Assembly: GCA_027485465.1 (NCBI GenBank)
Contig: JAIXRA010000067.1
Coordinates: 1 to 44,878, forward strand
From: Bacteroidota bacterium
GTDB lineage: Bacteria > Bacteroidota > Bacteroidia > UBA7662
Direction: 5' to 3'
Length of the DNA: 44,878 nt
Positions 27,614 to 35,802 of the stretch are shown piece by piece. A model generated the notes under the pieces. That model saw only the letters and a list, made by a program, of their open reading frames with translations. It made no database searches and was not told the DNA's origin. A program made the position numbers and the translations under genes. Position 1 is the stretch's first letter. Each line of letters begins with the position of its first letter.

Positions 27614-29221
27614 CTAAACCCCTTCTCGGGGCCGAAAAACCGCTAGAGGCACAATGCATTCCTCCAGTGAAATACCTCCGTGCTGAAAGGAATCCCTGTA
27701 GAGGGATGCATACTGATGAAAATTGTTAGGATAACAAAAAAACTGATCCGAACCGGCCAAAATATAGACCGAATTAAGGTGCTTGCGCGGTAATTGAACC
27801 TGCTCGGGTTGTTGAATGGTGTAGACCAAGTCATCCTGAATTTGTAAATTCCGGCCTTCTTTATAACGAAGATTGTTGGACATCTCCCGATCACCACTGA
27901 TGCGCACGGGGTCCTGCACTTTGATCATCCCATGATCGGTGGTTAGAACAAGGGTATAACCCCGAGCGGCGGCTTTTTGTAAATAATCCAAGAGGGGGGA
28001 ATGCTGAAACCAAGAACGCGTTATGGAACGATAGGCGGCTTCATCTTCGGCCAGTTCCTTGATGATATTCATTTCGGACCGAGCATGGCTCAGCATGTCT
28101 ACAAAGTTATAAACCAAGACCTCCAAGGGTTGACTCAAACCTCCGTTTGCATTTTCGAGGCTCTGTTTCGCCTGTGCCAGGGAGGTAATTTTTTGGTAAC
28201 CGTGGGCTGGATTGCGCCCGTTGCGCTTGAGCCATTCCCCCAAGAAAAAAGACTCGTGCATGTTGTGGCTGTGCTCGTCCTGATCCGACCACCAGCGGTC
28301 GGGGTAACGCCTCACGATTTCGGCGGGGGGCATGCCCGCAAAGAGCGCATTACGAGCATATTCTGTGCTGGTTGGTAGGATGGAGTAATAGGTTTCTACC
28401 TCCAATGCTCTGTAAAATTCCCCCAAAATTGGCTCAATAACACGGAACTGATCCAAACGAAAATTATCAATCAACAACAAGAGGACTTTGGGGTATTGGT
28501 CCAGGATCGGAAGCAATTTTCGTTGCAAAAGCTGATGCGAAAGGGTGGGCGCACCCTGTACGCTTTGCGGCTGTTTTGCGGGGATTGCCATACCCTTGGT
28601 GTTCAGGGTTCCGGCAAACCAACTAGCATAATTCTTCTTGATAAATCGAACAAACAATCGATTGGCCTCGGCCTTTTGCATCGCAAAAACCTCTTTCATT
28701 CCCTCGTCTCCCGATTCTTCCAAGTCCAATTCCCATCGCACGAGTCGCTGATACAATTCGGCCCATTGAGCTGCATCCAGTTGATCAGACATGCTCATGC
28801 CCAATTCGCCAAAATCATCGCGATAGGCTTCGTTGGTTTTGCGAGCAACCAGGCGTTTTTGATCGGTTACCTTGAGGATGGCCGATAACAATTGTTTGGG
28901 GTGGACCGGCTTGATAAGGTAATCGGCGATTTTGGAGCCGATGGCTTCTTCCATGAGGAGTTCTTCTTCGCTCTTGGTGACCATAATAACCGGCATCAAA
29001 GGCTTGATCTCCTTGAGGCGGGACAGGGTTTCCAGGCCACTCAATCCGGGCATGTTTTCGTCCAGCAACACCAAATCAAAATCCTCGTCCGCCGCACGTT
29101 GCAAGGCCTCGAGTCCGTTGTTGACCGGAGTGGTACGGTAGCCTTTGCTTTCCAGAAAAGACAAATGAGGCGCGAGCAAATCGATTTCGTCGTCAGCCCA
29201 AAGAATTGAAAGATTGGCCAT
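27614..29221 (-). CDS. porX: PorX-type response regulator with PglZ/alkaline-phosphatase-superfamily effector domain
   Basis: Receiver (ILWADDEIDLLAPH, LVLLDENMPGLSGLE, PVIMVTKSEEE, YLIKPVHPKQLL) plus PglZ-like region (LLLIDNFRLDQFRVIEPIL, YSILPTSTEYARNALFAGMPPAEI, LVLTTDHGMIKV). Confidence 0.88.
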   Translation of the reverse strand: MANLSILWADDEIDLLAPHLSFLESKGYRTTPVNNGLEALQRAADEDFDLVLLDENMPGLSGLETLSRLKEIKPLMPVIMVTKSEEELLMEEAIGSKIADYLIKPVHPKQLLSAILKVTDQKRLVARKTNEAYRDDFGELGMSMSDQLDAAQWAELYQRLVRWELDLEESGDEGMKEVFAMQKAEANRLFVRFIKKNYASWFAGTLNTKGMAIPAKQPQSVQGAPTLSHQLLQRKLLPILDQYPKVLLLLIDNFRLDQFRVIEPILGEFYRALEVETYYSILPTSTEYARNALFAGMPPAEIVRRYPDRWWSDQDEHSHNMHESFFLGEWLKRNGRNPAHGYQKITSLAQAKQSLENANGGLSQPLEVLVYNFVDMLSHARSEMNIIKELAEDEAAYRSITRSWFQHSPLLDYLQKAAARGYTLVLTTDHGMIKVQDPVRISGDREMSNNLRYKEGRNLQIQDDLVYTIQQPEQVQLPRKHLNSVYILAGSDQFFCYPNNFHQYASLYRDSFQHGGISLEECIVPLAVFRPREGV

Positions 29222-29254
29222 AAGTGGTTTAGGTGATTGATAACGGCCGAAACC

Positions 29255-29262
29255 TAATTTTG
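29255..29262 (+). promoter_or_regulatory. Candidate -7 element (TAATTTTG) upstream of the HD-domain gene
   Basis: Exact TAnnTTTG match in the 79-bp divergent porX/HD intergenic region; -33 spacing not convincing. Confidence 0.3.
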
Positions 29263-29300
29263 GTCTAAATTACCGACGCTTTCCTAGACCACCCCGCCCC

Positions 29301-30524
29301 TTGACCAACAAAATCCTCAACGATCCCCTGTACGGCTTTATACGACTGGAGTCCAAGCTGATCCTTCGCCTGATAGATCATCCCCTCTTCCAGCGGCTTC
29401 GCTATATCCGTCAGTTGGGCATGACCTACCTGGTTTATCCAGGAGCCACCCATTCGCGGCTGGCCCATGCGCTCGGTGCCATGCACCTGATGCAAGAGGC
29501 CTTGGATGTATTGGCCCACAAGGGTTACAGCCTCAGCCCCGATGACCGTAGTGCCTGCCTGATGGCCATCCTACTGCACGATCTGGGCCATGCCCCCTTC
29601 TCACATGCCCTGGAGGGCTTCCTCGTTCAGGACATGCCGCACGAAGATATTTCCTTGCTGATGATGCAGGATTTGAACCGATGGTGCGACGGCGAATTGG
29701 AAACCACCTTGGATGTTTTTAGGGGATCCCATGAATTGCCTTTTTTGCACGAATTGGTTTCATCCCAATTGGACATGGATCGATTGGATTATCTCAATAG
29801 GGATAGCTTTTTTACGGGTGTCACAGAGGGCATCATTGGGGTCGATCGCATCTTGCAAATGCTGGATGTGCACCAGGGTCGCCTGGTGGTCGAGCGCAAA
29901 GGCATCTATAGCATCGAAAAATACCTGATGGCCCGCTACCTCATGTATTGGCAGGTTTATTTGCACAAAACAGTTTTGTCGGCGGAGTACCTGATGGGGC
30001 ATATCATGAACCGTGCCCGTCGTGTCCTCGAGCAGGGCCTGGACCTCTTTGTTTCCCCGGATTTGGGCCTATTTCTAAGGCAACCGGTTCGTGGCGACGA
30101 ATTTAGAAGCAACCCTGAACTCCGAGAAGCCTATGCCCGCTTGGACGATTCCGAAATCATGGTTCATGTCAAGACCTGGGCCCGGCGTTCCGAACCCATC
30201 CTGGAGCACCTCAGCCAACAATTAATGACTCGCCGATTGGCCGCCGTCGACTGGTCCTCCGAACCTGTTTCTCTGGACACGGTCCAAGGCTTGGCCCAGG
30301 AAGAGGCTCATCGCTTGGGCTTGGGAGAGGAGGCCTTGGCCTATCTGGCCCATTGCCGGCCGGTCCGCAAAGCCGTGTATTCGGGGGCAGAGTCCCCCAT
30401 TTTGATCAAAGATCGGCAAGGCGTGGTCAGCCCCTTGGACGCCCTTTCGGATCATATTCAGGTGGTGGATTTGCATAGCAAGCACGAGCGATATGCCCTT
30501 TACCGCCCCAAAAACCGCCCTTAG
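29301..30524 (+). CDS. HD-superfamily phosphohydrolase (dNTPase-like)
   Basis: NDPLYGFIRLESKLILRLIDHPLFQRLRYIRQLGMTYLVYPGATHSRLAHALG, ILLHDLGHAPFSHALE, SSQLDMDRLDYLNRD. TTG start as given in the track. Confidence 0.9.
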   Translation: MTNKILNDPLYGFIRLESKLILRLIDHPLFQRLRYIRQLGMTYLVYPGATHSRLAHALGAMHLMQEALDVLAHKGYSLSPDDRSACLMAILLHDLGHAPFSHALEGFLVQDMPHEDISLLMMQDLNRWCDGELETTLDVFRGSHELPFLHELVSSQLDMDRLDYLNRDSFFTGVTEGIIGVDRILQMLDVHQGRLVVERKGIYSIEKYLMARYLMYWQVYLHKTVLSAEYLMGHIMNRARRVLEQGLDLFVSPDLGLFLRQPVRGDEFRSNPELREAYARLDDSEIMVHVKTWARRSEPILEHLSQQLMTRRLAAVDWSSEPVSLDTVQGLAQEEAHRLGLGEEALAYLAHCRPVRKAVYSGAESPILIKDRQGVVSPLDALSDHIQVVDLHSKHERYALYRPKNRP

Positions 30525-30587
30525 GCAAATATTAGGGCCCAACTAGAAGCCTCGTCCACCAAAATGGTGGATATTTGCGCAATATTC

Positions 30588-31652
30588 ATGAAGTTAAGCT
30601 GCCAAGAGCTCACCACCCTTGTTGAGGGCGTATTGCAAGGCGACCCCCATCGAAGCATTCTGGGTCCGGCCAAAATAGAAGAGGCGGGGCCCAACGAGGT
30701 TACATTTTTGGCCAACTCCAAATACCTTCCGTATGTGGATCGTTGCCGTGCGGGCTTGCTTTTGGTGGAATCAAACCAAGAGCTCCCTTCTCTGGTCTCC
30801 ACCTCCATCTTGCGGGTGGCGGATCCCTACCGAGCCTTTGGACTCATCCTGCAGGCCTTTGAACAACAGCGCCTTTACAGCCCTGGTCTCCACCCCCAGA
30901 GCTGGGTGGACCCCGAAGCGGTCTTGGGCGAAGGCGTAGGAGTGGGTGCGTTCGCGACGGTGGGATCTGGAGCGGTTATCGGAAATGGCACTCGCATCGC
31001 GGCCCATGCCTATGTGGGATCCCGGGTCAAAATTGGACGGGACTGCATCCTTCATCCCGGGGTACGGCTCATGGATGACTGCGAAATTGGCGATCGTTGT
31101 ATACTCTACGCCAATGCCGTGGTCGGATCGGATGGATTTGGCTATGCCCCCAATGCTTCCCAGGTTTATTCCAAAATTCCCCAGGTGGGTCGGGTAATTC
31201 TGGGGAACGACGTCGAAGTCGGAGCCCATGCCACCATTGATCGCGCCACCATGGGGGCCACCGTTGTTGGCAACGGATCCAAAATTGACAATCTAGTCCA
31301 TTTGGCCCACAATGTAGAAATTGGCGAAAACACCGTCATCGCAGCCCAAACCGGAGTATCAGGCAGCACCCGTGTTGGGGCCCGCTGTGTCTTTGGAGGT
31401 CAGGTCGGTGTTGCAGGTCACCTCACGGTAGCCGAAGGCAGCCAGATTGGCGGGCAAACCGGCGTGACCCGGTCCATTGTCGAACCGAATCGCAAATGGA
31501 ACGGAACCCCCCTGATGTCTTATATGGACAACCAGCGCTCCAACGCCGTTTTTAGGCGACTGCCTGACCTGGAGGCGGACCTTCGGCAACAAATAATCAA
31601 CCTTCAAAAAGAAGTGGAGGAGCTCAAAGCCCTACGAACATCCGGTTCCTGA
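30588..31652 (+). CDS. lpxD: UDP-3-O-(3-hydroxyacyl)glucosamine N-acyltransferase LpxD
   Basis: Left-handed beta-helix hexapeptides; HPGVRLMDDCEIGDRCILYANAVVGSDGFGYAP; NLVHLAHNVEIGENTVIAAQTGVSGST. Start uncertain (30564 also possible). Confidence 0.93.
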   Translation: MKLSCQELTTLVEGVLQGDPHRSILGPAKIEEAGPNEVTFLANSKYLPYVDRCRAGLLLVESNQELPSLVSTSILRVADPYRAFGLILQAFEQQRLYSPGLHPQSWVDPEAVLGEGVGVGAFATVGSGAVIGNGTRIAAHAYVGSRVKIGRDCILHPGVRLMDDCEIGDRCILYANAVVGSDGFGYAPNASQVYSKIPQVGRVILGNDVEVGAHATIDRATMGATVVGNGSKIDNLVHLAHNVEIGENTVIAAQTGVSGSTRVGARCVFGGQVGVAGHLTVAEGSQIGGQTGVTRSIVEPNRKWNGTPLMSYMDNQRSNAVFRRLPDLEADLRQQIINLQKEVEELKALRTSGS

Positions 31653-31685
31653 ACCCTCAAAAAAATTTTAAACCCCGATCACCCC

Positions 31686-33083
31686 ATGCCCTCATTGGAT
31701 TACCAAAAAACGCTGGCTCAACCTGTTGTGATGGAAGGCGTAGGCCTGCACAGCGGAGCCCCGGTTCTCATCAAATTTTGTCCCGCTCCCGAAGACACGG
31801 GCTTTGTTTTTCGTCGTACTGATCTTCAACCCGTTGTTGATATCCCGGCCTTGGCCGAATACGTTGTTGAAACCAGTCGTGGTACCACCCTAGGACTTGG
31901 CGATGTCCGAGTTCTCACTGTGGAACATGTTCTTTCAGCCCTGACTGCTTCGGACCTGGACAATGTCATCATTGAATTGGATTCCCCGGAACTTCCGATC
32001 GGCGACGGAAGCGCCCGTCCCTTTATGGACGCCATTGGGAAGGCCGGTCTTCAAAACCAAAACAAGGCACGAACCTACCTTGAGTTAAAGGAGCATTTCA
32101 CCTTCAAGGATGCCGATAAAGGCAGTGAAATCACCCTTTTGCCGGATTCGCATTATCGATTGTCGGTGATGATCGATTTTGACTCCAAGGCCCTGGGACC
32201 CCAACACGCACGATTGGATGACCTGCGTGATTTTGACAAAGAAATTGCCTCCTGCCGGACCTTTTGTTTCCTTCACGAGCTTGAAGAAATGCATCGCCAA
32301 AATCTTATACAGGGCGGGGATCTTAACAATGCCTTGGTCTTTATCGAAAACCCGGTAGCCGATGATCAATGGGAATCCCTCAAAGGCTTGTTTGGGCATC
32401 CAGACCTTCAGCTTCAATCCGCGGGTATCCTGAATCACAAACATTTGTACTTTGACAACGAACCCGCCAGGCACAAACTTTTGGACATGGTCGGGGACCT
32501 TAGTTTGATCGGCCAAAGAATCAAAGGCCATATCGTAGCTCACAAACCCGGACATCAATCCAATGTGGCCTTTGTCCTGGCCCTACGGGAACACATCAAG
32601 CGCTCACCCAAATCCCTTGTCAACCCATCGGGAGACAAACCCAAGGTGGTCTTTGATACCAACCAAATCATGCAGTTTTTGCCACACCGCTATCCTTTTC
32701 TGCTGGTGGACAAGATTACAGAGATTTCGGATACGCATGTTGTTGGCATCAAAAATGTAAGTATCAATGAATCCTTTTTTCAGGGACATTTTCCGGGAAA
32801 CCCGGTCATGCCAGGTGTTTTGACGATTGAAGCCTTGGCCCAAGCCGGAGGTGTCCTTTGCCTCAACTTGATGGATGACCCAGGAGGTTATTGGACCTAT
32901 TTTACGCGCATTGATAAGTTAAAATTCAAAGGCAAGGTCCTACCAGGCGATACCCTTATACTCAAGTTAAACCTAATGGAACCCATTCGAAGAGGAATTT
33001 GCCGCATGGCAGCGACTGCCTATGTTGAGGACCAAAAGGTCGTGGAAGCCGAATTAATGGCCCAATTGGTTCGCAAATCATGA
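31686..33083 (+). CDS. Bifunctional LpxC deacetylase / FabZ dehydratase fusion
   Basis: LpxC: VMEGVGLHSGAPVLIKF, VEHVLSALTASDLDNVIIELDSPELPIGDGSA, FDNEPARHKLLDMVGDL. FabZ: IMQFLPHRYPFLLVDKI, FQGHFPGNPVMPGVLTIEALAQAGG. Confidence 0.95.
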   Translation: MPSLDYQKTLAQPVVMEGVGLHSGAPVLIKFCPAPEDTGFVFRRTDLQPVVDIPALAEYVVETSRGTTLGLGDVRVLTVEHVLSALTASDLDNVIIELDSPELPIGDGSARPFMDAIGKAGLQNQNKARTYLELKEHFTFKDADKGSEITLLPDSHYRLSVMIDFDSKALGPQHARLDDLRDFDKEIASCRTFCFLHELEEMHRQNLIQGGDLNNALVFIENPVADDQWESLKGLFGHPDLQLQSAGILNHKHLYFDNEPARHKLLDMVGDLSLIGQRIKGHIVAHKPGHQSNVAFVLALREHIKRSPKSLVNPSGDKPKVVFDTNQIMQFLPHRYPFLLVDKITEISDTHVVGIKNVSINESFFQGHFPGNPVMPGVLTIEALAQAGGVLCLNLMDDPGGYWTYFTRIDKLKFKGKVLPGDTLILKLNLMEPIRRGICRMAATAYVEDQKVVEAELMAQLVRKS

Positions 33084-33856
33084 GCACACTCAGCCACATT
33101 CATCCCAAGGCCAGGATTGGCAAGGGAACGCATATCTCTCCCTTTGTTACCATCGAAGAGGATGTCATTATCGGGGAAAATTGCTGGTTGGGCCCCAACT
33201 GCACCGTGATGAACGGGGCACGCATTGGAGACAAGGTCCAGGTATTTCCGGGCGCAGTTATTTCGGCCCCTCCACAAGATCTCAAATACCGGGGCGAACC
33301 AACCCTCACACGCATTGGAGACCGTTCCATTATCCGAGAATGCGTGACCATTAACCGAGGGACCACCGACCGCAACGAAACCGTGGTGGGCAGGGACTGC
33401 CTGTTAATGGCCTATACCCACGTCGCCCATGATTGCTTGTTGGGGGACCATGTAATTATGGCCAATCTGGCCACCTTGGCTGGGCATATCACTGTTCACA
33501 ATTGGGCCATTCTTGAGGGATTGGTGGCTGTGCAGCAATTTTTAACGATTGGGGAACATAGCTTTGTAGGCGGAGGCAGCTTGGTGCGCAAAGACGTTCC
33601 GCCCTTTGTCAAATGCGCCAAAGAGCCCCTTTCTTTTGCCGGGGTCAATGTAATCGGCCTGCGACGCCGAGGCTACAACGAAAACGAAATCAGGCTCATT
33701 GAAGATGTGTACCGGATCATTTATGTCCGCGGCTATAACATAACACGGGCCCTTGAGCAGGTCGAAATCGATGTGGCTCCTTCCAAACTCAGGGACCGTA
33801 TTCTTCAATTTGTTCGACATTCCAGCGCTGGGGTGATTCGGGGCATGCTTGAATAG
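33080..33856 (+). CDS. lpxA: Acyl-ACP--UDP-N-acetylglucosamine O-acyltransferase
   Basis: HPKARIGKGTHISPFVTIEEDVIIGENCWLGPNCTVMNGARIGDKVQVFPGAVISAPPQDLKYRGE, TINRGTTD, NLATLAGHITV. ATGA overlap with lpxC/fabZ. Confidence 0.95.
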   Translation: MSTLSHIHPKARIGKGTHISPFVTIEEDVIIGENCWLGPNCTVMNGARIGDKVQVFPGAVISAPPQDLKYRGEPTLTRIGDRSIIRECVTINRGTTDRNETVVGRDCLLMAYTHVAHDCLLGDHVIMANLATLAGHITVHNWAILEGLVAVQQFLTIGEHSFVGGGSLVRKDVPPFVKCAKEPLSFAGVNVIGLRRRGYNENEIRLIEDVYRIIYVRGYNITRALEQVEIDVAPSKLRDRILQFVRHSSAGVIRGMLE

Positions 33857-33876
33857 TTTTTTTTTGATTTTGTTCC

Positions 33877-34512
33877 GTGAGCCTCGACCCAACAACGAAT
33901 CCCAAAACGCCGGCTCTGGAAGCCTGTGGTATTGGGAAACATTACCAAGGTCAATGGCTCTTTCATTCCTGGAATGCTGTGCTGGAACCGGGTCAAGGTC
34001 TTGCACTTACCGGAGCCAACGGTAGTGGCAAGTCCACCCTGCTGCAATGCATCGGAGGCTTGATTCGCCCCGATACCGGCGTCATCACGTGGGGTGGTGA
34101 AAAGGAACAAATACCTGCTTGTTCCCTGGCCGCACCCTATTTGGATATCCCCACCGAATACACCTTAAACGAATTGGTGACTTTTCATTTTAGCATCAAT
34201 CCATTAAAATCCGGAGCCGATCCTTTTTTGCAATTACGTCTTTGTCATCTGGACCTTTCCTCCAATCTGTTGTTAAAACATTATAGTTCAGGAATGATCC
34301 AGAAGGTTAAGTTGGTCCTTGCGTTGTTGACCGATGCCCCCATTCTCCTCTTGGATGAGCCGCACAGCCACTTAGACCGGGAGGCCCAGGCTTGGTTTCA
34401 ACAACTTTTGTCCTCTTCCATTGCAGGCAGGGTCTGGGCGATGGCCTCCAACGACCCCAATGAATACCGGCTATGTAGCGCCGCTTTTGATTTGGGATCC
34501 AATCCGCCCTAA
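33877..34512 (+). CDS. Stand-alone ABC-type ATPase (CcmA-like), no adjacent permease
   Basis: Walker A LTGANGSGKSTLL, signature region HYSSGMIQKVKL, Walker B ILLLDEPHSHLD. GTG start. Confidence 0.85.
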   Translation: MSLDPTTNPKTPALEACGIGKHYQGQWLFHSWNAVLEPGQGLALTGANGSGKSTLLQCIGGLIRPDTGVITWGGEKEQIPACSLAAPYLDIPTEYTLNELVTFHFSINPLKSGADPFLQLRLCHLDLSSNLLLKHYSSGMIQKVKLVLALLTDAPILLLDEPHSHLDREAQAWFQQLLSSSIAGRVWAMASNDPNEYRLCSAAFDLGSNPP

Positions 34513-34523
34513 ACAATCCCTTC

Positions 34524-35765
34524 CTAAGCCCTGCGTATCCAGGTGCCCGATCCATTTCTTTGGAATAGTCCGGCCGATTCCAAAGCAAAAAGAGAGCGCA
34601 CAAAGCCCGGATAATCCCCCTGATGCAATTCCAAAAGTCGATCGGCCGAAGCTTCTTCCAAAACCGCCAAGCCACGTAGCATTCGCTGGGCTCCTTCGCT
34701 CAGCATCCGACCTGAAGCGGGCAGTCCTTCCAGGGTCTGTTGGACTCCTCGCGCTGCTTTGACACCTTGAAGTTGGGCATCCACAGCGGTACCCGCAATC
34801 AAACGATGGGCATCGGCCCTGCTGTCTTCAAGGCGAGGCCTCAAAGGCCAATTTTGCCAAACCCTGAGATCGTAGGGCGAACACAAAAGCTGAGCCTGCC
34901 CGGACAAGACCAAGCGTAGGCAACCACGGTAGCCCTGATCCGTCACCCGCCCCGGAAAGGCGTAGACCTGCCGATCGTAATCATTCGCAAAACGGGCCGT
35001 AATCAAAGCACCCCCTCGGGCTGCGGCCTCTGCCACCAAAACAAGGGGACAAAGTCCCGCAATGATGCGGTTGCGTCGTGGAAATAGACGGGCATCCGGA
35101 CCCTGCAAGGCCCTGGTTTCGGTCAGGATGACCATACCAGCCGCCACCATTCGCTCGCCTAGACCCTTGTGTTGAGGCGGATAGTGCGTTCCCAATCCAT
35201 TGGCTGTCACAGCCATGGTTCCAAAACCCATTTCCAAGGCCAACTCGTGGGCATGTCCATCCACGCCGAGAGCCAATCCGCTAACGATGATGGGTTTTGT
35301 GTTTTGAGGGATCCAAGCATGCGCCAATTCCTCCATGAAGGCCCGTAGAATGGTACTTCCGTATTGACTCATGTTACGGGTACCAACAACAGCCAATGCA
35401 TAGCGGTAATCCAGAGGCAGATGCCCTTTGACAAATAAAACCACCGGAGGATCGTGGCATTCGCGGAGGTATTCAGGATATTCGGGGTCCACCAAAGAAA
35501 CCCACCTCAACCCCATGGATTCCCCCAATTCCCATTCACGGCGGGCCATGCTGTTGGCCTCTTGCAGCAAGCGTGGTCCATCACGCCCGGATAGAACACG
35601 CGACAAATTCATTCCCCAAGCGCCGCAACGACTCAAGGCCGCCGTGTCCGCTCCCAACAAGGCCTCTGCGCTCCCCATGCATTCCAGCAGACGTTTCATG
35701 GCCACCGGTCCGGTACCCGGCAGCGTCGAGAGGGCCCACAAGCCCGTTTGAATGTCTTTGTTCAT
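34524..35765 (-). CDS. dprA: DNA-processing protein DprA
   Basis: LAVVGTRNMSQYGS, IIVSGLALGVDGHAHELALEMG, TMAVTANGLGTHYPPQHKGL, LFPRRNRIIAGLCPLVLVAEAAARGGALITARFANDYDRQVYAFPG. Start set to ATG 35765. Confidence 0.93.
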   Translation of the reverse strand: MNKDIQTGLWALSTLPGTGPVAMKRLLECMGSAEALLGADTAALSRCGAWGMNLSRVLSGRDGPRLLQEANSMARREWELGESMGLRWVSLVDPEYPEYLRECHDPPVVLFVKGHLPLDYRYALAVVGTRNMSQYGSTILRAFMEELAHAWIPQNTKPIIVSGLALGVDGHAHELALEMGFGTMAVTANGLGTHYPPQHKGLGERMVAAGMVILTETRALQGPDARLFPRRNRIIAGLCPLVLVAEAAARGGALITARFANDYDRQVYAFPGRVTDQGYRGCLRLVLSGQAQLLCSPYDLRVWQNWPLRPRLEDSRADAHRLIAGTAVDAQLQGVKAARGVQQTLEGLPASGRMLSEGAQRMLRGLAVLEEASADRLLELHQGDYPGFVRSLFALESAGLFQRNGSGTWIRRA

Positions 35766-35802
35766 CGGTTTTATTGCTAAATTCGGTTTTTGAAGTCCGG
35801 CT

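Noticed and set aside
28001-28378. 125-aa plus-strand ORF opposite the PglZ part of porX
   Set aside because: No motif, opposite a well-supported gene.
33822-33831. CCAGCGCTGG palindrome near the lpxA 3' end followed by the T9 tract
   Set aside because: No loop and about 25 nt from the T-tract, inside coding sequence; not a credible intrinsic terminator.
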